Shown: positions 35,834 through 47,879 of the stretch, piece after piece
Layout: each line of letters begins with the position of its first letter
Numbering within the stretch: the first letter of the stretch is position 1
Source of the DNA: Luzula sylvatica
Taxonomy: Eukaryota > Streptophyta > Magnoliopsida > Poales > Juncaceae
DNA: 64,000 nucleotides
Assembly: GCA_946800325.1 (NCBI GenBank)
Contig: OX326958.1
Location: forward strand, 62,613,793-62,677,792
Direction of reading: 5' to 3'
The notes under the pieces: model-generated
What the model was told of the DNA's origin: nothing
The model's input: only the letters and a program-made list of their open reading frames with translations
Database searches by the model: none
Translations under genes and position numbers: made by a program

Positions 35834-36865
35834 AATTAAGAAAAAAAACTTATTTGAATAGTATTGTAATTAAATTGTATTACAATTACAATTCTGCTCG
35901 AAATAAAAATGTATCTCTTGTTTTGATGTAACAAGTAGGGGCTTGGGAGATCCATAGCAATGATGAGAATGGTGTAGTCCGTAGGAGAGATATATGATTG
36001 ATGGGTAGTGGTGAACAGGTGGAAATGAGTGTACTCCAAAGTTTGTACTACTGGTCCATGCATTTAATTCTACCATCACCATAAAAACATCCCTGCTCTC
36101 TTTTGGCCTTTTAGCCTTTCAGTATCTGCTCAGTGACACGACCAGAAGCAAAGCCCCAGAAAAATAACAGAGAGAGAAACTGGAGAGAGAGAGAGAGAAA
36201 GAAAGGACATAACAGTTGTATCAGAGATTTTATACGAGAAAACAAGAAAGAGACCACAAATTTTAAGGACAACATAGTCACCCCTGAGTTTTCATTAGTT
36301 TTCTTTTTCATATTTTCTCGCAATTCTATCCTGCATTTTTTATTTTTTTGCTTTCTGTGAATTTCAAGTGAAGAAGTAATATTGTATTTAATGCAACTAT
36401 TTTGGTTCCATTCACTACATGACCACATCAATATTTTATATTATGGGCCCACATCAATATAATAAGAACAAGATTACCCAAAAAAAATAAGAATTAATTA
36501 AATTTAAATTGTTCTTTTAAGATATACAAAATCTAAAAATATTGACACGTGAGCAGAGAGATGCTCAAAAAAGGGTAAAAAGGGTATAGATGGATAGGAG
36601 TACCTGTGAATAGGGGATTCTTACCGCAAAGAGACGGTAAGAAGGGGATAAATAAAATGATGGTAGTGGTCCATGATAAACCAAACTAATGGTAATGCAC
36701 CACGTAAGCTAAATGCATTGTAAGGAGAGTAGGCTCATCGAATAATGGGTTTTGAGAAGGTAGAATGGAGGAATTTGGGGGATAAAATCCAGAAATTTGT
36801 ATTACTTTGTACTGGTTGATTCTGATTTCTGATCAGTCCCATCTCTACACGCTAACTTTCACAAC

Positions 36866-36898
<33 letters not shown>

Positions 36899-37177
36899 GG
36901 ATGCAAAGGATGTATTAAAGTTGATGAAGAGAGATTTCGGCTTTTAATGTGTACGATAGAAGCAATGTTATCTGTTGTGTGATGGGGATGTTTGTTCCAT
37001 TTATTTAGGGTGACCACTTAATTGGGAGCATGTATTGTTTTATTTTTTAAGATACTGTGAGTCTGTGACTGTGACCTTAATTAGTTGCATCAAATATTTT
37101 TTATCAGAGAGGGAGAAAAGACTTGTGAAAATATTTTTGATTAATCAGTTGCATCGAATAAACCGAGCAAATAAACG

Positions 37178-37290
37178 CAACATCCACTCGCAACATGTTA
37201 GAAATGTGATTGTATGATATTTCACAATCCTCAATAAATACACAACATCCACTCGCAACATGTTAGAAATGTCATTGTATAATAACTACC
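37178..37290. repeat. Tandem duplication, 65-bp unit
   Basis: CAACATCCACTCGCAACATG followed by TTAGAAATGT occurs at 37178 and again at 37243. Confidence 0.8.
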
Positions 37291-38506
37291 CATTATCCAT
37301 GTATTACCTGATAAATCGATAGTAAGTAATAACTATATTAAACCTAATCCTAATACTCTCCCATCAAGTGTATCGGTCACGGATAATCGTTAACTCTGTC
37401 TCGAGGTAAGCGAACGTGCGATGAAGATAATTATTTATAAATCACATTCGTCATTTGGTCCTATATATGTAAATATTTTACAAGTAGTCGTTTGCTCGCA
37501 ACAAGACCTGAAATGAAGCCAATGGTGAAGGTGTAAAGTTCTAGGTCTATGTAATAATTACGAAGGATTGTATAATGCAATATTATTTATTCAATAATTT
37601 TTTTTAACATTAATATTGTTAAGCGTAATTGGTTTTGATTTTAATCTTAAAAAAACAAACCTTGAATGACAATCTCGATCATACTTACCTAAAAAAAATA
37701 TGTATTCACACTAGTATGTTTGCAAATTGATAGTTACGTTTTGCTAATCATTAATACTGGTTATCAAGTTTGGAATATAGGTATGTAATAGAGATTACAT
37801 AATGGAATGACCGTCACATGGGAAGATGCATGGTTATTGTCATCAGCGATTTCCATAATAGATAGTATGATTAATCCTACGACTGAGGTTGTCATTGATT
37901 CTTGTGTGTGGAACTTCATGCTTTGATACACTTCTATGTCGTCTTGACCGATGACCAATAGGATGTTGTAGGGTATGAAGTAAAGCACGACGAGGAATGT
38001 GAGCAACCAAGACGGGATTTGTTTTCCGATTTAGAGAGAGATACTTTTTTGCCACCCGTTGAATTAAGACCGGAGAAATGCATGACCATGCTTATAAGAA
38101 TGATATTAACATTTGTTGGTAATGTCATTTTGTCTTTTATCAGTCTAATTCTCGATCGAGGAAATTACGCTAATCAAATCAAGATTGACATGATAATCAT
38201 GCTTGTGATTAGCAAGTATCGTAGAACAAAAAAATTAAGTCACATAACTATCTTGTTAGGAAAATGATCACGGATCATTCGTTTTTATTTGGGTGATCGT
38301 AATGTCTTACTAGAGACTGCTTATGATTAAGAAACTCTAAGTTTGGTTCGTTACCAAATTAGACGAACCTACTAGGCCCACCAATGTGCTAGTCTTGTTG
38401 AACGAATTAATGTTCTTTAAATAATATGTGTATGTGATATACATATTGGAAAAGATAAAAATGTGTATATCATAATTCGAAATAAATAAATACATATAAT
38501 ATATAT

Positions 38507-38509
<3 letters not shown>

Positions 38510-38543
<34 letters not shown>
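38510..38543. repeat. (TA)n microsatellite
   Basis: About 17 TA units. Confidence 0.9.
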
Positions 38544-38545
<2 letters not shown>

Positions 38546-38899
38546 AAGAATTAAGTTATTTGTATAGGGCCGAAAATTATTAGCCTTACAAATAATATAC
38601 TTGATATATTTATTTGCATGGGCCAGATAATTTAAGAAACACTAATTCAATAAAACCCATCTTTGTTATTAATTTTTTCAAGAAAAATCACTTACTTGCA
38701 GGCCTAAAAAGCACCATTTTATGGCACATTCCGTTAGATCGTAATACAAGCCCAGGCCCAGAAATATCTGAAAACCACTTTAAACTTGGAACATCCTTTA
38801 TAATACAAATAAATCCGGTCCAGTCCAGTCCATATCAGCAGCAAAAAATGCAAATTGATCATGCTTGATAACCATTAGTTAGTAAATTAAATTAAATTA

Positions 38900-38902
<3 letters not shown>

Positions 38903-38941
<39 letters not shown>
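38903..38941. repeat. (TA)n microsatellite
   Basis: About 19 TA units. Confidence 0.9.
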
Positions 38942-38946
<5 letters not shown>

Positions 38947-41715
38947 ATCTACAAGCGGTTGTATAATATCTTGCACTAGCTTCTGCCTTCTTCACTGGTA
39001 TGCTACGTCTGGTACGTGGTACCAATCAGAGTTCTAGTTTCTTCAGCCGAATATAATTATCAGGATTGAAAATTGAAAATATATTTGATACAATACAAGA
39101 GAGGACTTCATTATTTTAAAAAATTATCCGCAAAATATAATACATATTCTTGCGGGACTGAAAATCATTCAAACATCACGTCATTTTGACGATTGAACTC
39201 CTGTTGCACAAGAAAAGTGAACTGTAGTTTTCTGAATATATAATTACTTTTTTCGTTGTATTTTTTAATACGGTAATAAAATATTTGGCAAAATCTTCGA
39301 GCCGACAAGGCGGTAACATTTTCATTAGATCAATCAAAATATCAAAACTGACACTACTTGCGAAACAAGTATGCATGGTTGCCTCTAGTCAGGGCCGGCC
39401 CTTCCGTCTGCCAATTGTGACAAATAGCACATTCCCCCAATTTTAAAAGGCCCCAAATTTTTGTTTGTATGTAGTTTAGTGTAATTAATGATCTAAAAAA
39501 ATGATATTTAAATGATAAATCGTTAGTTATGTAATAATTTTGATTATTTTTTTTGTATGAGTTTCGTATTTGAGAAATTTATGGTAAACTTAATATAATA
39601 TTAAAATTTAATTAGTCTAATTATTTTTTCTGTCAAATGCTCTAAACAAATGTCGGTACGGTACGGCCCCGCCCCGCCTCTACTCCATGGGCTTGTGAAA
39701 CTTGCCCCAATGTCTACCTCCAAAAGGTTATATATATGATTTTACTTGATGTGAGGCATGACTATTGCACCTAAATAAGGAATCTTTGGCTCTCGAGTTA
39801 GTTATTATGAAATAATTCTAAAGATTATATATATGATTTTACTCGAGAAAGATTATATACATGCATAATGTTGTTTATCTGTGAGTTAGTTATTATTGCT
39901 TTACTTTTGGGTATGAAATAATTCTAATGTGATTGTATTTCAAATTTAAGATAATATAGGTAAACTAATTATAGTCTCTGTTCTAACAATATTGGCAATA
40001 TATAAGCAGCAAAAAGGTTCGGTTCGGTTCGATTCCGCATCGATTAGATAACAAAAAACAATTCGCGAAAATGCGCAAATCCCAACTCTGAGAACATGCA
40101 GAACCAAAACTTTTCAATATTTTGTCTTGCAAAGGATGGATTAAACAGCCATTCATCCTTTAATTAATCTAATTTTTTCATCCTTTGCATGTGAGCTTAC
40201 GCACGCATTCGTATCTTGATTAACGAGAAACGACCCTCCTATCCTTTAATCAATTATGAGGGCATATATTCATCTCCAACATGGAGTATTTTTATGTTAT
40301 GCATGCATAATTATTTATCTATTAAGCTTAGGGGGTACACATATTGGAGATGTCATGAGAGAACAAATGGTATATTAGGGTTATAAAATGATTTAGCCCT
40401 AGTTTTACCCAAACTAGTGGGGGCATGGAGGCATCTTTGTGCATTTCTAGGAGTGTGTGGAAATTAAACTACACACAATATACAAACACTATTGGGAACA
40501 TCACGCTACCAATGACTTCTCTTTTGTTCTCTTCTGAGCCCTAGTTAATTCAAGTATGTAAATATAATATTGTTCGTTCATAGTCCTTGCATTGTTTGAT
40601 ATGTTTTATACATTGTCTTTCATGTCAATATATTACTTCTAGTTGGCGTTTATGGTGTTACTTAATTACATCACGGCATTCCTATCTTTGTTTAGTAGAA
40701 TAATTATGTTAGTGTGTTTTGTCCATAGAAATTTCCATTTATTAACCAAAAATAAACAAAGGAGGGCTTTGAGATTGATGAAGATGTTATATAATTAAAG
40801 ATAATGTAAACTGAATAGAGAAAATTTTAAGAAACAAAAATGAGAAATGTCTCGTTCACTTGTATTAATTGAGCGTAAGTAGAGTTTTTGATAATCATAA
40901 AACAAATATAAAGTAAGAATACGGACGTTAGCCAATGGATTCATAATTCAGATTGAGTGTTTGACACAAAAAATCATATGTTGCGAGATGTTGTGGATTG
41001 AAATTTCATTGACATTAATGTATGAAAAACAAAGAAATTTCTTCAAATATTTTAAAAAATAGGAGTATGTTATTCGTATCCACTGTACATATAGTTTTCT
41101 CGGAGATCATTGTAAAGTCCTAGTCTATACAACGATCTTCTCGCGGTGAATCTCTCTCAAGATTAATCCTAGTCTTCACTTGTATTTCTCTTTTCTATTT
41201 TGCTCAAGTTCTCTAAATTGTCAGAGTGATGAGGAATGGATTGGATTGAGTGAAGAGACACAAATTAGGATTTATGCAGATACGAACGTGTGAAAATGCA
41301 CCGATTTGAATTTTGCCGCACCAACATTTTGTGCTCACGAGAGTATTCTTCTCGATCAAGATACATGCAATTAAACAATATTTGTTATGTGATGATCTAG
41401 GTTTACTTAATGTTGACAACATATTTACAAGATGTAAATCATGAGCAAAACCTAGACAAATATCATGATTATCCAAGTTGAATAAAAACATCACTGATCA
41501 TAATCTAGCTCAAATCGACAAGTACTTAGTTTTTTTGGTCTTCGATATTGGTTGTTAAAAGATATGGTGAACTTATCCTTTTAAATGATTAACTACTCTT
41601 TTATGATCGAGAATGAGACCTAAAATATTCAATCAATATCAACAATACATGTTAATTTCATTGAACATGACCAGAGTTTGCTTCAGCCCTAATTCATAAG
41701 GGAGGCCGAGAGTTA

Positions 41716-41827
41716 TCTCCTTATAATAAGAAGGGAAGAATCATGGTCATGATCATTCACATAATTAACTCTCTCCTTATAATAAGAAGGGAAGAATCAT
41801 GATCTTGATCATTCACATAATTCGTCT
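41716..41827. repeat. Tandem duplication, 56-bp unit
   Basis: The unit TCTCCTTATAATAAGAAGGG and the following GAAGAATCATG...GATCATTCACATAAT occur at 41716 and 41772 with two or three differences, so the duplication is recent. Confidence 0.85.
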
Positions 41828-42928
41828 TGTTTCACGTAATATCCAATGATGACTTCATGATTATTTTGTTAGAGATAATGTATAATCATATCTATGTATC
41901 ACAATTTAAATATAAATATTCTATGGTGATTTCGAGTCCAAGAACAAATACTTTATTTGTCATGAAAATATCTAGTGACATGACCATACATATTCTCATA
42001 AATTAGTCAATTCATCATGCCGTCTTCAATAAATACATATATTTCAGATTCGACATTTCTAGTGCCCATATATGATTTACTCAGACAAATCTATTTTTAT
42101 AGACATCTTATATATGACTAGATATTCATTTAGAATTGTATTCATTTTGTTTTACGATTTTACGATCATAATCACGTATTACGGTGACGTACAAAAAATC
42201 ATATAATCCATGATCGTTACAATGATTATATGATATAAATATGAATCGTAGTAATAATAATAATAATCCGTATACACAAAGCTAAACGGTATAATCTAGA
42301 ACAGTATTTCCTTCATAAAACACCCACCTGACGGGTTTTACATCATCGGCATTCTTCGTGTGCTATCAAGTAAAATTTTGTGTACGGCAGTACTCTTGAA
42401 TTAATATTGGTTCTTGATTCTCTATTTATTATTAATTATATCAATTGCATTCTTTTTTCTTTTTCTTTTTACAAGCCCGTAGGCATATCAATTGCATTCG
42501 CATATTTAATCATCTATTGCTATTTTCATCTTCTTTCAGTAAATACATAATTTATTATGATTCGGATCATTTTAATATTTTAGAGGTTCTAGAATCTAAA
42601 AAGAGCTAAATTAAACACTTTTAAGGATGAGAGTACATATTGATGAACCATTAAATTAAGGTGCATTAGTAAATGACCACATGTTAATTTTTTAACTCAT
42701 TAATGAGCAGTAAATTTTAATCAGTTTAATGTTGGTTTATAGGACCACAATCAACTAGGTTAAAACAACACACATCCATTATTGCTTATTTCTTCACCAA
42801 TCTTGGAGCATTTGGTCAAATTTGGCCCCAGATATTAGCTGTTTTGATTGTGACCCAATTTCTATCTAGGGTGAAAATTCACATTCTTTTAATTCGGAGC
42901 TTAATGAAATTATAAAATTATCTAGATT

Positions 42929-44222
42929 TTTTTTTTTTTTTTTAGAAAAAGAATAACTTTCGGTTAGTCCTTGGCTTGTATTAAAAAAGAAAACTATGTA
43001 AACAATAAAAATAAAAATAAACTAGAGTGTCATATGATGTTATAATTATCGCTTTATTTTTTCCTAGCCTCGTTCATTGGATGGCTTCTTCGTATGTTTT
43101 TTGTGCAATTAAATTTGGTTGTAGAATGGGTCCATCAAGTATCCTTGCGTTACGTTGTTTCCAAATTGCCCAGTTAGTCACTGCCCACATTGTTTGCCAA
43201 GATTTCTTGTCTTCTTTATTTAGCTATCTTTTGTTAGGGCTGTACACAAAAAGTTTCAACCCGCCCAATCCGACCCGGACCGACCCGTTTTTTGCGGGTT
43301 CCTAAACTATTGGGTCGGGTCCAGGTTGATATTTTGTAAAACCCGGTATCATGGGTTGGGTTATGGATTTGAAATTAAAAACCCGGATTAACCCAACCCG
43401 ACCCGTAAAACTTTAAGGTTCAAATTAATTAGGAAAAAAAGTTATATTTCCTAAACTTCTCAAATGACACAGTAACTTAATATCACATATATTTCCTGAT
43501 TAAAAAAATGGAAGGTCGTGATATTTTATTAGGGACATATTTGATACTTATTACATTACCATAATTTATTATCTTTCCTTATCTTTTCTTTGCCTTATAT
43601 GCAAATTATATTTGTCAAGTATGCAAACTTTCTTATTTCATGAAAATATAAATTTACCATTATGTTTGAAGTTTATTTATGATTGAATATTCACAAAAAT
43701 CTTACTATTCTATTTCCTAGTGGCAGGATCATTATTGGAACTTTTGCAGCAATTTCTTTTCATAATAATATTTTACTATAAGTTTAGGAATTCATATTTG
43801 CTTAATTAATATTATATTTTGGATGTTTGTTATATTACATGGTTTAATTAATTAATATTTATTTTCTAATTGTGGTTCATGTATTTGTTAAAATAAATTT
43901 GATGATTTAATTAAAAACATAATTATTATTGCATTTTTTTTGTTACTTATGAATACATATCGATATAATATATACTCGGCAAAAAAAACCCGGCTAACCC
44001 GCCCAACCCGGTTATGTTGGGTTTCGAAATTTTTATAAGTGTCATGGGTTGGGTTGGGTTGGAAAAATAGAAACCCGTTCAAAGTGGGTTGGATTATAGT
44101 TTCGATAGAAACCCGTCCAACCCGGTCTACGTACACCCCTATCGTTTGTTGACTATACATTCTTATTGGGGCCATTGAAATTCTTTCGATTCTTCTCCAT
44201 TTTGCAGTGTAAAAGTGCATTG
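42929..44222 (-). mobile_element. Short 5'-truncated LINE, interrupted by a hAT element
   Basis: On the minus strand the last ORF2 residues are readable: KSWQTMWAVTNWAIWKQRNA then RILDGPI, like the C-terminus of the LINE at 12566 (WNVWKQRNERIF). A 3' UTR and poly(A) (T run on plus at about 42930-42946) follow. A 13-bp target duplication, AATTATCTAGATT, lies at 42916-42928 and 44223-44235. Only about 380 bp is LINE; the rest is the hAT element inserted into it. Confidence 0.85.
43235..44141. mobile_element. Non-autonomous hAT-like element with ACCCG-rich ends
   Basis: The ends are TAGGGCTGTACAC and, inverted, TAGGGGTGTACGTAG. An 8-bp target duplication with one mismatch flanks it: TCTTTTGT at 43227-43234 and TCGTTTGT at 44142-44149. 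The subterminal arms are full of AACCCG/CGGGTT words that can fold on each other. The AT-rich centre has no transposase. Confidence 0.8.
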
Positions 44223-44292
44223 AATTATCTAGATTCTTAACTATTACTCTTTAGTAACATAGAAGATGAAAGTTCCATATTGATTTTTAAGG

Positions 44293-44294
<2 letters not shown>

Positions 44295-44332
<38 letters not shown>
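44295..44332. repeat. (TA)n microsatellite
   Basis: About 19 TA units. Confidence 0.9.
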
Positions 44333-44335
<3 letters not shown>

Positions 44336-47036
44336 GAGTTCTATCGTATATACATTTTTTGATTATGATACACTCATTTTCAAGGATATTTTGAGTAATT
44401 ATCAATTAATGACTATTTAAGGTAATTTTTTAAGTGTATTAGTAAATATAAAAAAAAAAAACAAAGTTTAATTATGTCCAAACTAATAGTGTGATTAAAA
44501 AATGAGAGGGAAAAGAAAATCTAATTGGTTGTACGTAGTATGATGGAGACGAGACAATGGTGGTTTAAATGCGGCTGAAAGTATTAAGACCCACAACCAT
44601 GTTGGCCACGAGGAAACTAACTGGCATAAATCTTCTTGCCTCCCCTCTACTCTCCAATAATTCCCATTGCCAAGTTTCTTTCAATCTATTTTAGGTTTTC
44701 CATTTATGATAATATCAAGTAAAAATAGTAAAATGCTAATGAACTTAACAACAATAGTGGACACAACCAGTGACGGATCTAGGGACGGATCTTGCCATAA
44801 ATCAATGAAGAGGACGGTAATCTAGAGAGGTTACCGTGAAAAAATTTCAAAATTTTTTGAAAGGACGATAGTACATAATTTTACAGTTCTATCATAAAAT
44901 ACACTAACATAAACACGTATATATATATATATTATCGTTCAAAATTTTAGGAGATGACAGTTTCCCTCCCTAGTACATTAATATATTCGTCAATGGACAC
45001 AACAACACAACAACTTCATGATATGAAATTAATGGTGGACTTTAAATATAAACTATATAGAGGATGATTTTAACATAAACCTATGATGCATGAAAATGAA
45101 TTTGGGGACTAAATATATTGCTTTTATAATCTCACTAGTACATAATATATTAAATTAAAATCACTAATTAAGTAATTATAGATTTTTGTTTGTTTGTTTG
45201 TTGAGAACTTCATCAAAAGCATGGCTTCTTTATGGATTTATTATCATCGATGATGTGTACACAGCACAATACCGAGGATAAAAATATATAATAATACAAC
45301 TACAACACTATATATTCAGCTAAATTATACCTACTAAAAAGTTTAGATAAATAGTTTATTCGTTTGTGGTCCAAAACATACAATATATTAGATATTATAT
45401 ATATGGAGTGTAATACACAACAAAAGTTTTAAGTGAAATCTGTGATAGGTGAAGATGAAGATTAATTTTATGAAAAATCTGTTTGGACCCCCCAATAATT
45501 CCATTGATCACAAGAAGGTGAGGTGAATAAAGGAAGCAAAAGAGTGTTGCTGGCAATACAAGCTACACACAAACTAACATGCTACGTGGGGTACTTCCAA
45601 CATTCCCAACACCCATTCAAGTTTTTTTCTTTTTCTTTTTCATTTTCTTAGTTGCACAATATTTTTTAAAATTATGTTAATTATGAAGATATAATTAAAA
45701 AAAATCATATCCATTTAAAAAAAAAAATAAGCTCATGGTAACAATTGGGAGACAAAAGTTGGAGTGTGTAAACCAAAAGCGAGCTTTATTAGTTTGACTA
45801 ATAGTAGCTCCTATAAAGAACATATTAATGAATATAAATGTAATCATAATTAACAAAAAGGTCGGGCTAAATTACATAGGCTCACGTGAGGCAAGAACTA
45901 GATCACTTTCGTAGAGAAATTTTTCAAAAACCCCTAAATTTCTTAAATATTTAGAAAAAAATCTTTTCATTATATTTTTTGTCTCTTTAAAGTTTTTTTT
46001 TTAAGTGAGTCTAGAACACGAAACATGCTCATTTTGGACTTAATTTTTTAATAATTAAAAAGCTGAAGCTATTACAACTTCTGCCAACGGCAAGGGAAAA
46101 GAAAAAAGAAAATGTAACGAAAAAGACTGAATCTAATTTTCAATATTGCTTACATATCATTCTAGATTTTAAATTTTAACTAAGTTTTACTCATTAGTTC
46201 AAACTTTTGCTAGGATCCAATTTTTGTAGTAGATGCTATGCAATTCTTATAGTTAAAATATGAGACTTCATTTGGTCTCTGAAAATTCGGTTGTTTCGTT
46301 CTCACCATATTGCCCAAACAATTGCAGATTGCCTCTCTAAAGTTGATTGGATATCAGTGTTAATTGCTATCTATATAAGTGTTAGAGAGAGTTTTGGCCT
46401 GTCAAGATTTCAAAAAACAAATACATATATGTGGAGATTCGGTATATAATATTTATGTTTGCTCTAGGTCCCCCAGTAATAAACATTATTTCAATATTAC
46501 CAACTAAAAAAGTAATATATGAAAATAAATTAATGAATGAGTAAACAAATTATTTGGATGCAATGTTAGTTCTAACTATTAATCATAGGAGTAAAAAAAG
46601 GATTAACATATTTTGTAAGAACTATAATAATGAATATATAAAATTATGGAGTTTTATAGAATACTTCCAAAATTTAAGGGGTATTTTTGAAAATTGTCCT
46701 TGTTTTTTATAGAAAGTTCTTATGTTCTCTGTTTCTATACAGTTTTTGAGTTGGCAATGTGGGTCTTACACATAAGTAGGTTTGGTCAAGTGTCTTTGGA
46801 TATGGCCCATTTCGAATAAATTAGACAAAAAGAAGGGCCCATTTCAATAATATAATTTATTTATAAGATACGCATGTACTTTCTATAAAACATTGGATTA
46901 TAAATTCATGGAAACTATAAACCCTAGAGTAGCAATTCAATTACATGACATTTTTTAATTAACATCAATTTGCGGATTAATTAACCAGGATAAACATGCT
47001 TGGTTAGATAGAATCGAGTTGGGCCCAGATCATGTG

Positions 47037-47091
47037 CACGTGCATTGCACGTGAACTTTACTAACATGTTATTTTGAGTGCATTATAAATA
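47037..47091 (+). promoter_or_regulatory. Two G-boxes and a TATA box without a recognised gene
   Basis: CACGTG occurs at 47037-47042 and 47048-47053, five bases apart, inside the near-palindrome GTGCACGTGCATTGCACGTG. TATAAATA follows at 47084-47091, 31 bp after the second box. The arrangement is that of a light- or ABA-responsive promoter, but no open frame or known RNA follows. Confidence 0.35.
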
Positions 47092-47375
47092 TGAGAGCCT
47101 AGTATGTCTCCCAGATTCCTCCACTCCACACATTCTCGATCTGGGATGTTAGTAATTAATCACTTTCCTAATTAACAAAAAGACATTCGATTAATAATTA
47201 ATTATTATAAAATTACGATATATATGAATTAACAATTAATATTTAATATTTATTAATTTTTTAATAAAATATCTTTGTGTTAATTAAGAGGGAGATTAGT
47301 TGTTAATTTTCCATATCGTCAATGTGTGGGGGAAACTGGGGAAAAGGGTAAAATTTCCCTAAATTTAACTAGGAT

Positions 47376-47879
47376 TAGGGATGTCAATGGGCCGGGTAAA
47401 ACCCGAACCCGCGGGTACCCGACCCGAACGGGGCGGGTAATATCCGAAAAAAATATCCGCGGGTCGGGTTTTACCCGAAAAAAATTACCCGCTCCGGGTT
47501 CGGGTTCGGGGATAATTTTTTACCCGCGGGTATACCCGAACCCGAAAAATACCCGAGAAATACCCGAAAATATCCAATGATATGAAAATTTGTGATGTTT
47601 TATAGATTAATTATTTGTAATATTTGTATTTTGTACAAGTTTCTTGTTTTATGTATATAAAATTGTGGGTGATTTTACGTATTTGTATAATAATTTTTTA
47701 GATTTTTTTTTTTTTTAGATTTTATATAGGTGATTTTCGGGTAACGGGTTCGGGTTCGGGTATATCCGTTACCCGCGGGTTCGGGTTCGGATATGATTTT
47801 TTACCCGCGGGTATTTTGGTTTCGGGTTCGGATATGGGAGAGGCTTACCCGAACCCGACCCGCCCCGTTGACATCCCTA
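47376..47879. mobile_element. hAT-type MITE with CGGGT-rich arms
   Basis: The 504-bp element begins TAGGGATGTCAATGGG and ends, inverted, TAGGGATGTCAACGGG. It is flanked by a perfect 8-bp duplication ACTAGGAT (47368-47375 and 47880-47887). The arms are strings of ACCCG/CGGGT on the two sides of an AT-rich core, so single strands can fold. No coding capacity. Confidence 0.9.

Larger units (their letters stand above)
34071..42915. other. Gene desert, AT-rich with small repeats
   Basis: No protein gene could be supported over about 8.8 kb. Recognisable items are the SINE (35654-35833), tandem duplications at 37178 and 41716, and (TA)n tracts at 38510 and 38903. A CT-rich stretch at 36866-36898 is preceded by a 9-bp hairpin, TTCTTACCG/CGGTAAGAA (36618-36643), and looks like a plant leader without a following gene. 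The segment 37310-38400 resembles decayed retrotransposon sequence but lacks coding motifs. Confidence 0.55.

Noticed and set aside
37764..38055. Hydrophobic frame (LTFLVVLYFIPYNILLVIG) on the minus strand
   Set aside because: Several overlapping frames are equally open and no family is recognisable; more likely decayed repeat sequence than a membrane protein.
39391..39412. CAGGGCCGGCCC, a hAT-like terminus (a similar one lies at 59004)
   Set aside because: No inverted partner end or 8-bp duplication could be found for either.
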